From positions 1 through 6,445 of the forward strand of contig JAISTO010000206.1 of the NCBI GenBank assembly GCA_031272575.1: a stretch of 6,445 bases of DNA, given 5' to 3'. The notes beneath the pieces were generated by a model. The model did no database searches and was not told the origin of the DNA. It saw only the letters and a list, made by a program, of their open reading frames with translations. Both the position numbers and the translations under genes were made by a program. This stretch comes from Treponema sp. GTDB lineage: Bacteria > Spirochaetota > Spirochaetia > Treponematales > Breznakiellaceae. Each line of letters begins with the position of its first letter. Position 1 is the first letter of the stretch. This document shows positions 1-6,262 of this stretch, piece by piece.

Positions 1-491
1 ACAAGGTACTTGTCCCGCAGCATGGCGAGGAAGCGGATGTAGACGCGGTAATTGGTGGACGCGTCCACCTCGTCGATCATCAGGACTATCCTGCGGCCCG
101 CGCAAACTTTGTCGAGATGCTTGCGGAGGAGTGGGATATCGGTAACTTCCGGGTCCACCCACTTTTTGATGTAGTCCATGTCGTCCACCAACCGCGAGCG
201 TTCCAGGCGGAACTGGATTTCGGACATGAACATTTTGCAGAATTGCGCCTCGTCGTCGAAGACCGCATCCCCCACGCCCTCGAAACTGATACTGATGACG
301 AGGTAGTCCGCTGCCAGAGCGCGGCGGAGCGCGAGCAGGGTCGTGGTCTTGCCGTACTGCCGCGCCCGGTTGATCGTGAAGTAGAGGCCCTGGTCGACCA
401 TCTCCCTGATCTGGGCGATCTTGGGGGAAATATCGACCATATAGTGCTGTTCCGGCACACAGAGGCCTGTGTAGTTAAAGCGCCGTTTCAT
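1..491 (-). CDS. Predicted AAA-type ATPase, N-terminal part (cut by window edge)
   Basis: Only the first 163 codons are present. The start ATG (489-491) is followed by MKRRFNYTGLCVPEQHYMVD, a typical opening of a family of predicted P-loop ATPases found in gut bacteria and treponemes. The nucleotide site is clear: a Walker A-like motif NRARQYGKTT at residues 41-50 (K48, T49), with Arg where the first Gly of GxxxxGKT is expected, and Walker B IVLMIDEVD with D140 and E141. Such proteins often carry a C-terminal nuclease-like or unknown domain, but that part lies outside the window. No signal peptide or membrane segment is seen, so it is probably cytoplasmic. It starts 8 bases after the GH13 stop; GGAG at 503-506 is a possible ribosome-binding site 11 bases upstream, inside the end of the GH13 gene. 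Co-transcription with the GH13 gene is likely. ATP binding is well supported; the biological role is unknown, and related families have been linked by inference to defence or mobile DNA. Confidence 0.86.
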   Translation of the reverse strand, partial: MKRRFNYTGLCVPEQHYMVDISPKIAQIREMVDQGLYFTINRARQYGKTTTLLALRRALAADYLVISISFEGVGDAVFDDEAQFCKMFMSEIQFRLERSRLVDDMDYIKKWVDPEVTDIPLLRKHLDKVCAGRRIVLMIDEVDASTNYRVYIRFLAMLRDKYL

Positions 492-499
492 ACCCGCGT

Positions 500-3400
500 C
501 TACTCCATGCAGCCCGCAAGCAGGCCGTCCAGTTTGTAGCCGGACGCCGCCTCGGCTTCCTTGAACGCGCGGTAGACACCCTCTACCACGGGCAGTTGCT
601 CCGGCCCAAAAGCGAGCGCGGCGAAGAACGCGCCGTAGAAAAGCGCCTCCTCGAAGTTTTCCTTGTTGAACCAGGTCTGCTCCTCGAAGCGGTTCACGCC
701 CAGGATAAGGCGGAGGTCGTCTTCATGGTAGTTGTCCGCGAGGAGGGACGCGGCCAGGGCCTTGCCGCTGGCCGTGCCTTTGCCTGCGCTCTGCGCGGCG
801 CTCTGCGCGGCGCTCTGCGCGGCAACCGGCGGCAGCCGCCGCAGGAGCGCCTTGACGGTCTCGGCCGCGAGCCAGGCCTGGTGCCCGGAGGCACCGAGTG
901 CCTCGAGGCGCTCCCGCAGTTTGCGGTCGAAGCGCCAGTGGTCGAGCAGGGCCTCGGCCTCCGCGCCAGAGGCGTCTTTGCCCGCCAGGGTTCTGAGCAG
1001 GGAAAGGACGCCGCAGCCCAGGGCCGCGTTGGCGGCGAGCGGACCCGCGGCGAGGCGGCTCTGCAAATCCGCCGCGAAACTTGCGGGGGCGCTGGTTTTG
1101 GCGGCGGGGGCCTTGGGGGGCTTTGCCGCGTCCACTATGCGGAAGAGGCGGTCGAGGTACGCGGCAAACTCCTTCCAGAGCACGGCCTCCTTCACCGCGG
1201 GGGGGGCTTTTGCGTCATCCTTCCCCGCGGGCTTAAAGGGATCGTAGCGGCCCCCCGCGCCTGACAGGTACTCGGCGGCGGCCGCGGCGAACGCGGCGAA
1301 GGGCTCCTTGAGGGACTCGATGAACGCGGCCCGCTCCGCGTGGAGCGCGGCTTTTTGCGTCCCGGGGGCCGGGCTCAAGAGGCCCGCGAGACTTTCCACC
1401 CGGTCCTGCATGAGCAGTTCCTTGAAGGGGCCGTAGAGCCCGCCCAGGAAGATGTCGAGCACCGCGTCGTCGAGGTTGGGGACGCCCCGGCCGTTCAACT
1501 CGTGGTTGAGGCGCGCCCAGCGCGAGGCCCAGCAGCCCGCGCCCGCGCCCGCCGCGTCTTCCACCTCGTGGATGTCGAGGAAGACCTGCGCCTCGTAGCC
1601 CCCCAGGGACACGAAAAAGCCCCGCTCCGCGATCTCTTTTGACGAGCGGATGTACCAGAGCCCGGAGCGCTGCTCCCGCATAAGCACGAAGCGGCGATCT
1701 TCCGCCCTAAGCCCCAGGGCCTCGCAGAGGCTGTCCTGGCGGGCGCCGCCGCTCTTCTGCGGGACCGGCACCGCACTCTGGCGGATCCAGCCTGCGGCCT
1801 GGGTGTACGCGTTGTTGTAAAACACGAGCGCCCGCTCGGCCCCCGCGCGGTTCGTGTAGGCGAAGACGTTCTCGTTGATCGTGCCGTCCGTCCCGCGGAG
1901 GTCGTAGAGGAAGAAGTCCGCGCTCCCCGCGAAGAGGTAGCGCTTTTTCATCAGGGGGAAAATTTCCCGCTCGTGGCGCTCTATCAGAGCCTGGTCGGGC
2001 TTTTCCTCGCGGTACGAGCGGCGGTACTCCATGCCGTACTTTTCCTCGAAGCCCTCGATCTGGCCGTGCCCGAACATCGGCAGCCCCGGCATGGTCACCA
2101 GGAGCGTCGCAATGCCGAAGTATTTGTCACCCTTGCCGAACTGCACGGCCGCGGTCTCCTCGTCCGGGTTGTTCATAAAGTTGACAAAGCGCTTCAGGAT
2201 TTCCGGATCGAACTCGAGGGTGTTTTTGATCGTGGCCCGGTATTTGCCGTTTTCCTCCATTTTTAGCATATTCATAAACGCTGAATTGTACACGCGGTGC
2301 ATACCGAGTGTGCGGACGAAGTAGCCTTCCATCATCCAGAAGGCCTCGGCCAGGAGGAGCGTGTTCGGCGCTTCCTGCGCGCAGCGGTCCACCACCTCGC
2401 GCCAGAACTCGTTGGGGAGCAGCCGGTTGAACTCGTCGTTGCTGAGCGCGTGTTCCGCGCGGCTCGCGATGTCCCCGCCCCGGCCCGGCTCCGGGTACCA
2501 GAGCCGCTGTATGTGCCGCTTTGCCAGGGTCATCGCCGCGTCGAAGCGCACGATCGGGAACTGCTGGCACACCCCAATGATCGTGCGGATCACCGCCTCG
2601 CGGGCCTCGGGGTTGAGGAAGTCGATCTGCGCGGTGTCGTTCCACGGCATCGAGGTGCCGTCATTCCCATGGTAGATGTAGCGGGTGCCGCCGGTGCGAT
2701 TGTCGATCCGCTTGAACACGACCGCCGCGTCACTGTGGTTGAAGTAGTGCTCTTCGATTTGGACGGTAATGTCGTCCCGGCCGGAGAGGTTGCCGCAGTT
2801 GTAGTTGTACGCGGGGAAGGGCGGGTAGGGCAGTTGGAGGAAGCGGTCAGGGTGTTCCACGACCCAGCGGCTGTCGATGCCGGTGTGGTTGGGCACCATA
2901 TCCGAGCCCAGGCGTATGCCGCGCACACGGCAGCGCTCGCGGAGGCTGCTTAGCGCCTCCCAGCCCCCCAGTTCCGCGGCGATGTCGTAATCGTAGAGGC
3001 TGTAGGCGCTCGCCGCGGCCTCCGGATTGCCCATCCACTGCTTGATAAGGCGGCTCGCGTTGCTCCGCTCCCAGAGCCCGATAAGCCAGAGGCCGGTGAA
3101 GCCCCGGCGCGCGAGGGTATCCAGTTCCTCGTCAGGGATCTGATCGAGGCGGCGTATGTCGCGGCGGTATTTCTGCGTGAGTTGATAGAGCCACACGAGC
3201 GTACTCTTCGCCATAAGGACGGTCTTGGGCATCCAGTCCTGATCCGGGCTGAAGCGCTCGTACTCGTGCTCGAGCCCGTCGTACACGAGGGCCTGCACCG
3301 GGCCGGGCCCGGAGAACGAGGGCTTTTCCTCCTCTTTGATAACATCGAGGCTCGTGAGGAGCCGGCCTATGTACTTGCCGATTAAAAGCCCCCAGTGGCG

Positions 3401-4150
3401 GCGCATATACTCCAGTTGCCCGGCAAGCGAGTCCGGGCAGGCCAGCGCGGGCGCGCGGAGCAGGTCCCAGAGGTTCATGCCATCCGGCCCGAAGGGGGGG
3501 AGTTCCGCAAAGTACGCGCGCAGTTCCTCGATGGCCTGGGGGTAGACCGTTTCCGAGGCCAGATCGTCATCTTTAAAGAGAAACAGGAACGGTTTGAACG
3601 CGGGGTTCAGATTCGCGAGCGCCAGGAGGAGCAGTTCCTCGAGGCTGAGGGATGCGTTGCTGGCGCCCGCCTCGCTCCCTTCGAGGTAGCCTGTGACCGT
3701 CGCGCGCCCCGCGTAGACGGCCCTGGGGGGGAAGCCGGCGCAAAAGTGTTCGAGCATGGCGCCGGTTTTTTGGGTGGATAGTTGCGCCGTGAGGCGGGCG
3801 AGCCCCGCTTCAAAGAGGTCGGGCTGTACCTGCTCGCGGTACAGTTGCACCATGTAGTGCAGGATTTCGTCGATGAGGCCCATCGCGTTCAACTGCCCGG
3901 CCTTGACGACCCGTTCCGGGTGCAGCGCGGGGTTCACCTTCGCGTTGAGTTGCGCGCTGAGCGCGCGCACCTGCTTGAAATCCGCAAGGATAACATTGCC
4001 TTGCAGCGAGAAGAGCCCCTCTTCCAGCCCGTTTTCTTCCCGCACCTCCCGCCGGATATGGAACTCCATTACCGGGTAATCCCGCGTTTCGCGGTGCCGC
4101 GGCGCGCCCTGCCCTTCGAACCGCGTCAAAGTGATAGTGAGTGTTTGCAT
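500..4150 (-). CDS. Large intracellular GH13 alpha-amylase-family glycoside hydrolase (1216 aa)
   Basis: A multidomain GH13 enzyme predicted to cleave or transfer alpha-1,4-glucan chains, probably glycogen or maltodextrin in the cytosol, as no signal peptide is present. Residues 1-340 form a largely helical N-terminal region. The TIM barrel spans about 340-740 with all GH13 regions: region I GSDMVPNH (D417, N421, H422), region V-like QIDFLNPEA (508-516), region II VRFDAA with R535 and nucleophile D537, region III LLAEAF with acid/base E602, and region IV NNPDEE with D663. Region IV has Pro662 where most GH13 enzymes have His; I believe this is a family trait. GLPMFGHGQIEGF (689-701) and an all-beta stretch to about 860 follow. 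An Ala-rich low-complexity region (about 940-1130, with three AAQS units at 1110-1121) precedes a compact helical C-terminus. Start 4150 is chosen over 4288 because AAGGA lies 7 bases upstream and the promoter (4172-4200) falls inside the longer reading frame. The stop is TAG. Exact substrate is uncertain. Confidence 0.93.
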   Translation of the reverse strand: MQTLTITLTRFEGQGAPRHRETRDYPVMEFHIRREVREENGLEEGLFSLQGNVILADFKQVRALSAQLNAKVNPALHPERVVKAGQLNAMGLIDEILHYMVQLYREQVQPDLFEAGLARLTAQLSTQKTGAMLEHFCAGFPPRAVYAGRATVTGYLEGSEAGASNASLSLEELLLLALANLNPAFKPFLFLFKDDDLASETVYPQAIEELRAYFAELPPFGPDGMNLWDLLRAPALACPDSLAGQLEYMRRHWGLLIGKYIGRLLTSLDVIKEEEKPSFSGPGPVQALVYDGLEHEYERFSPDQDWMPKTVLMAKSTLVWLYQLTQKYRRDIRRLDQIPDEELDTLARRGFTGLWLIGLWERSNASRLIKQWMGNPEAAASAYSLYDYDIAAELGGWEALSSLRERCRVRGIRLGSDMVPNHTGIDSRWVVEHPDRFLQLPYPPFPAYNYNCGNLSGRDDITVQIEEHYFNHSDAAVVFKRIDNRTGGTRYIYHGNDGTSMPWNDTAQIDFLNPEAREAVIRTIIGVCQQFPIVRFDAAMTLAKRHIQRLWYPEPGRGGDIASRAEHALSNDEFNRLLPNEFWREVVDRCAQEAPNTLLLAEAFWMMEGYFVRTLGMHRVYNSAFMNMLKMEENGKYRATIKNTLEFDPEILKRFVNFMNNPDEETAAVQFGKGDKYFGIATLLVTMPGLPMFGHGQIEGFEEKYGMEYRRSYREEKPDQALIERHEREIFPLMKKRYLFAGSADFFLYDLRGTDGTINENVFAYTNRAGAERALVFYNNAYTQAAGWIRQSAVPVPQKSGGARQDSLCEALGLRAEDRRFVLMREQRSGLWYIRSSKEIAERGFFVSLGGYEAQVFLDIHEVEDAAGAGAGCWASRWARLNHELNGRGVPNLDDAVLDIFLGGLYGPFKELLMQDRVESLAGLLSPAPGTQKAALHAERAAFIESLKEPFAAFAAAAAEYLSGAGGRYDPFKPAGKDDAKAPPAVKEAVLWKEFAAYLDRLFRIVDAAKPPKAPAAKTSAPASFAADLQSRLAAGPLAANAALGCGVLSLLRTLAGKDASGAEAEALLDHWRFDRKLRERLEALGASGHQAWLAAETVKALLRRLPPVAAQSAAQSAAQSAGKGTASGKALAASLLADNYHEDDLRLILGVNRFEEQTWFNKENFEEALFYGAFFAALAFGPEQLPVVEGVYRAFKEAEAASGYKLDGLLAGCME
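786..823 (-). repeat. 12-bp tandem repeat, about 3.2 copies, inside the GH13 gene
   Basis: On the plus strand the unit cgctctgcgcgg recurs with exact period 12 from 786 to 823. It is in frame and encodes AAQS-AAQS-AAQS in the Ala-rich linker of the GH13 protein. Because the period is a multiple of 3, copy-number change by slippage would lengthen or shorten the linker without a frameshift. Confidence 0.9.
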
Positions 4151-4157
4151 GGTACCG

Positions 4158-4162
4158 TCCTT
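4158..4162 (-). promoter_or_regulatory. Ribosome-binding site of the GH13 gene
   Basis: AAGGA on the minus strand sits 7 bases before the ATG at 4150. It decides the start: the in-frame ATG at 4288 lies upstream of the promoter and has no such site. Confidence 0.85.
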
Positions 4163-4171
4163 TTCAAAGTT

Positions 4172-4200
4172 AGTATAGCGTATGCGGGGATTTTTGGCAA
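4172..4200 (-). promoter_or_regulatory. Sigma70-type promoter of the GH13-ATPase unit
   Basis: Minus strand: -35 TTGCCA (4195-4200), a 17-base spacer, -10 TATACT (4172-4177). Each hexamer matches the consensus at five of six positions. A start near 4165 would leave a 5' leader of only about 15 bases that includes the ribosome-binding site, so leader-based control such as a riboswitch is unlikely. A G-run block on the plus strand begins at the very next base (4201). Confidence 0.8.
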
Positions 4201-4231
4201 GGGGGGTGAATAGGGAGTGGGGAGTGGGGGG
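4201..4231 (+). other. G-run block (possible G-quadruplex) touching the -35 box
   Basis: The plus strand has four G runs (4201-4206, 4213-4215, 4219-4222, 4226-4231) separated by loops TGAATA, AGT and AGT, which fits the G3+N1-7 quadruplex pattern. The core TAGGGAGTGGGG at 4211-4222 recurs at 6075-6086 in the same position relative to the other promoter. Whether it folds, or is a protein-binding or mobile repeat, cannot be told from sequence alone. Confidence 0.6.
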
Positions 4232-4263
4232 CGAGGTGCCCTGCTCCCCCCCAAACGGCCTCT

Positions 4264-4302
4264 TGACAAAAAAGCACAAATACTGCACACTGTTTTTTGT
4301 CA
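4264..4302. repeat. 10-bp perfect inverted repeat, possible weak bidirectional terminator
   Basis: tgacaaaaaa (4264-4273) and ttttttgtca (4293-4302) are exact reverse complements around a 19-base loop. A stem of A-U pairs with a T run in its 3' arm on either strand could act as a weak terminator for the lipoprotein gene, but it lacks a GC-rich stem, so this is uncertain. Its right arm overlaps the left arm of the next inverted repeat by gtca (4299-4302), so in RNA the two pairings exclude each other. Confidence 0.5.
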
Positions 4303-4414
4303 GGTAGGAAGCTTTGAGAGGGCGCGTGGTTGTAGGTTCGCCTTCAGACCCGTAAAACCGCCGGAGGGTAACCGAAGGATGTTGGTGCTCATTGCGCTCC
4401 TACCTGACTTTTTT
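4293..4414. other. 110-base segment with 11-bp inverted ends between T6 runs: miniature mobile element or structured RNA
   Basis: gtcaggtagga (4299-4309) and tcctacctgac (4398-4408) are perfect inverted repeats bounding a 110-base segment. It is flanked on both sides by tttttt (4293-4298 and 4409-4414), which looks like a short target duplication of a non-autonomous element, or, read as plus-strand RNA, like a long closed stem ending in a U tract. Internal complementary pairs support folding: ccttc 4341-4345 with gaagg 4374-4378, and accc 4348-4351 with gggt 4366-4369. On the plus strand TTGACA at 4263-4268 lies 17 bases before cacact (4286-4291), a weak promoter that would start a transcript almost at the left arm. 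I recognise no RNA family and no convincing open reading frame. Confidence 0.45.
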
Positions 4415-4503
4415 CACTTGATACAGAACGCCGGGGCCACCCCGCCCGCAGTGTTAGTATTGTCATTGCTGATACTTCCGTTGGTTCCTGCAGCGACAAA
4501 ACC
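4414..4503 (-). pseudogene. Detached C-terminal tail of the DUF6273-like lipoprotein, beyond an in-frame amber codon
   Basis: Directly after the TAG at 4504-4506, in the same frame, 29 sense codons run to a TGA at 4414-4416. They begin GFVAAGTNGS and end GGVAPAFCIK, which is how DUF6273-type domains normally finish after their WWxASPY motif. The upstream part carries WWTASPY at residues 473-479 but stops nine residues later. So the coding sequence is intact across the amber codon and no frameshift is needed: 5970 to 4414 is exactly 519 codons including both stops. Either the gene is a recent nonsense mutant, the TAG is read through, or the base is a sequencing error. Confidence 0.8.
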
Positions 4504-5970
4504 CTAGGCCGGGCTTGTGGTGTTCGAAATGATGTAGGGGCTGGCCGTCCACCAGGTACGGGAAGCATTATCGCTCGCATACTTTATCCGCTGCGTGTCC
4601 CCGCCGTAGTATTCCAGTCGCGCCTGATGGGCGGCATCTTCAAAGTAGGCCGCTGACGTGTTCCCGAACAACTCGTAATAAGTGGGCAGCCAGAGTTTGT
4701 CCGCAGCCTGAACAATCGCGTTTGAGACGGTGCTTACATAGCGGGCGGGCGCGTAGATCAGGCTCTCGGGAACCCCCGCGCTGAGGAGGCCGGCGAGGAA
4801 ATTGCCCGAACCGGCAGCCCCTGGCACCGGAACAAGATACTGCCGCATCTCGCTCCCGAAGTACCCATTCGGGGCATCATAAGACGCTTCCATCCGGCGC
4901 GCCGCGGGGATGTTCTGAAACTGAAACACCAGGTGGGGCGTACTGTCGTTGGCCGTTTCAATATAGGCGCCCTTGCCGGAACGGAACGAGTTTTTCCCCA
5001 CCACGATGAGCCTGAGCAGCCTGCCGTGGGACGGCAACCTGGTATTCGAGGGGATGTCGACAGCGCCGCTGCCGTCACCGTAGGCCGCAACCGAGAGGGC
5101 AGGCAGGTCAAGCCAGTCGCCCGGTTGGATTTCCACGGCATCGGGGACAAGGGCAAGGTAGTCGTGCACGGCGTTGAACAGATCGGCCACCTGGCTGGGG
5201 TGGGGGCTGTAGGAGTCACTCGAATTGTCGTAGGTTTTGAAGAACCGCTCCGCGAGACTGCCGGGCTCGGTCTTCTTTGTGGGCAATACTTCGATTTCAA
5301 GCCTCGATTTTTCTGTTCCTCCCGATCCCCTTACGGACACGTAGTAGGTTTTTGGTACAAGATAGCCGCTCAGGGTGGACAGGGTAAGGGCGGCTCCGCT
5401 GACACTCGCGCTCACACCAGCAAGCGGCTGCCCACCGTTTGCCTTGTCGTAGACATCCGAAGTTATGCCGTTTATGCCGAACAGGGGAAAACTGACGCTC
5501 TTTGAGCCCGCGTCCGCCTTGTAAGCTTTGTAAGGATCATCATATATGATGACATCCGCAAATCCGCTATTGAGAGACGCGGTTTTATGCCCCTTTACCT
5601 TCTCGTTGCTATTGATGACCTCCGCATAGTAACGCCACACCCCCACACCGCCGGTATAGGGTATGCAGGTAGATTTGCAGCCATCTTCTGCGACAGTGAC
5701 CCTATCCTCCGCTACCTTTGTCCAGGTCTCGCGGGCAGGGTCATCACAATACCACCACTGGTAACTGATAGTCCCCCCGTCGAAGGAATGCGCCTCGACA
5801 GTGAGAGGATTAACAGCAGTGGTAATGTCTAAATAATAGGCGCCGCCATTCGGCTGTTCAATGATAACCGGCAGCGCCGCATCGTAGGCGACATACGATA
5901 TAGGTTCAAGGCAGCCGCCTGACAACAATAGTACCGCGGCTCCTGATATACTAAAAAATAAGGTACGCAT
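4504..5970 (-). CDS. Surface lipoprotein with Ig-like domain and truncated C-terminal DUF6273-like domain (488 aa)
   Basis: The signal peptide MRTLFFSISGAAVLLLSGGC ends in a lipobox with Cys20 as the likely lipidated residue, so the protein should be anchored in the inner or outer membrane. Residues about 33-143 look like an Ig-like fold (SYQWWY at 69-74, VWRYYAEV at 111-118, two Cys at 98 and 102). Residues 150-230 form a second beta-rich linker domain. Residues 240-488 match the DUF6273 pattern: GDWLDLP (284-290), SHGRLLRLIVVG (314-325), VFQFQN, FLAGLLSAGVPE (391-402), DKLWLPTYYELFG (424-436), QARLEYY, RIKY, WWTASPY (473-479). The stop TAG at 4504-4506 falls before the family's usual end, which is present downstream in frame. 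Start 5970 is preferred because the upstream ATG (5985) overlaps the Shine-Dalgarno sequence. The function of DUF6273 is unknown; binding to external ligands is a guess. No gene follows closely, so it is probably monocistronic. Confidence 0.85.
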   Translation of the reverse strand: MRTLFFSISGAAVLLLSGGCLEPISYVAYDAALPVIIEQPNGGAYYLDITTAVNPLTVEAHSFDGGTISYQWWYCDDPARETWTKVAEDRVTVAEDGCKSTCIPYTGGVGVWRYYAEVINSNEKVKGHKTASLNSGFADVIIYDDPYKAYKADAGSKSVSFPLFGINGITSDVYDKANGGQPLAGVSASVSGAALTLSTLSGYLVPKTYYVSVRGSGGTEKSRLEIEVLPTKKTEPGSLAERFFKTYDNSSDSYSPHPSQVADLFNAVHDYLALVPDAVEIQPGDWLDLPALSVAAYGDGSGAVDIPSNTRLPSHGRLLRLIVVGKNSFRSGKGAYIETANDSTPHLVFQFQNIPAARRMEASYDAPNGYFGSEMRQYLVPVPGAAGSGNFLAGLLSAGVPESLIYAPARYVSTVSNAIVQAADKLWLPTYYELFGNTSAAYFEDAAHQARLEYYGGDTQRIKYASDNASRTWWTASPYIISNTTSPA

Positions 5971-5976
5971 TAAGTA

Positions 5977-5983
5977 CCCCTCC
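5977..5983 (-). promoter_or_regulatory. Strong ribosome-binding site of the lipoprotein gene
   Basis: GGAGGGG on the minus strand; the GGAGG core (5979-5983) is 8 bases before the ATG at 5970. It overlaps the alternative ATG at 5985, which rules that start out. Confidence 0.88.
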
Positions 5984-6032
5984 AATTAGCGCGGTTAAAT
6001 TCGACATCCAATCCGCACCATGATGATATAGC

Positions 6033-6061
6033 ATTATAGCAATTTTCACAGCAAATGTCAA
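6033..6061 (-). promoter_or_regulatory. Full-consensus sigma70 promoter of the lipoprotein gene, with extended -10
   Basis: Minus strand: -35 TTGACA (6056-6061), 17-base spacer, -10 TATAAT (6033-6038), preceded by TGC, which is the extended -10 element. Both hexamers match the consensus at every position. A start near 6026 gives a leader of about 56 bases before the ATG at 5970. Strong constitutive expression is expected unless repressed; no clear operator palindrome is seen between -35 and the start. Confidence 0.9.
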
Positions 6062-6106
6062 GGGTCATGGGGAGTAGGGAGTGGGGGCGTGATGCGGGAG
6101 TGGGGG
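6062..6106 (+). repeat. Second G-run block touching a -35 box
   Basis: Plus-strand G runs at 6062-6064, 6069-6072, 6077-6079, 6083-6087, 6096-6098 and 6102-6106; the first four, with loops TCAT, AGTA and AGT, fit a quadruplex pattern. TAGGGAGTGGGG (6075-6086) is identical to 4211-4222, and the GGGAGTGGGG part recurs at 6096-6105. As in the first copy, the block begins at the base next to the -35 hexamer. Confidence 0.6.
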
Positions 6107-6190
6107 ATGGCTGCGAGTAAGGGCTGCGTAATGCCTGTTGGGACTGGGGAGAGTGATGCGGAAGCGCGAGGTGGAAAGACTAAGCGCACC

Positions 6191-6262
6191 CGTCACTCCG
6201 CGGTTTGGGCGAGCCGTCACTCCACGGTTTGGGCGGGTCGTCACTCCGCGCCTCGAGCGCGG
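6191..6262. repeat. 24-bp tandem repeat, three degenerate copies
   Basis: Units start at 6191, 6215 and 6239, each opening with CGTCACTCC; the first two continue with (G/A)CGGTTTGGGCG and differ at only a few bases, while the third diverges after CGTCACTCCGCG into a hairpin. The units are contiguous with no spacers, so this is not a CRISPR array. The open reading frames across it simply translate the repeat and have no coding support. Confidence 0.85.

Noticed and set aside
4151..4288. Start of the GH13 protein at the ATG at 4288, adding 46 residues
   Set aside because: The added part contains the promoter and a low-complexity G/C-run block, has no ribosome-binding site at its ATG, and does not resemble the family N-terminus; AAGGA precedes 4150.
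4299..4408. Signal-recognition-particle RNA, because the left arm gtcaggtaggaagc recalls its conserved motif
   Set aside because: The conserved motif should lie at the tip of the hairpin with a GGAA-type loop; here it is the closing stem and the rest does not fit.
4293..4414. Retron non-coding RNA with a1/a2 inverted repeats
   Set aside because: No reverse transcriptase is near and the expected long msd hairpin is not visible.
4217..4507. Plus-strand frame of 96 residues with a hydrophobic C-terminus
   Set aside because: It lies antisense to the lipoprotein tail and across the inverted-repeat element, without a ribosome-binding site or recognisable family.
5971..5985. Lipoprotein start at the ATG at 5985
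   Set aside because: That ATG overlaps the Shine-Dalgarno sequence of the ATG at 5970, and the signal peptide begins naturally at 5970.
6033..6061. Promoter and G-run block as chance features of GC-rich DNA
   Set aside because: Both hexamers match the consensus with a 17-base spacer and an extended -10, so the promoter was kept as a feature.
6191..6262. CRISPR array
   Set aside because: The units are contiguous with no spacers, number only three, and no cas gene is present.
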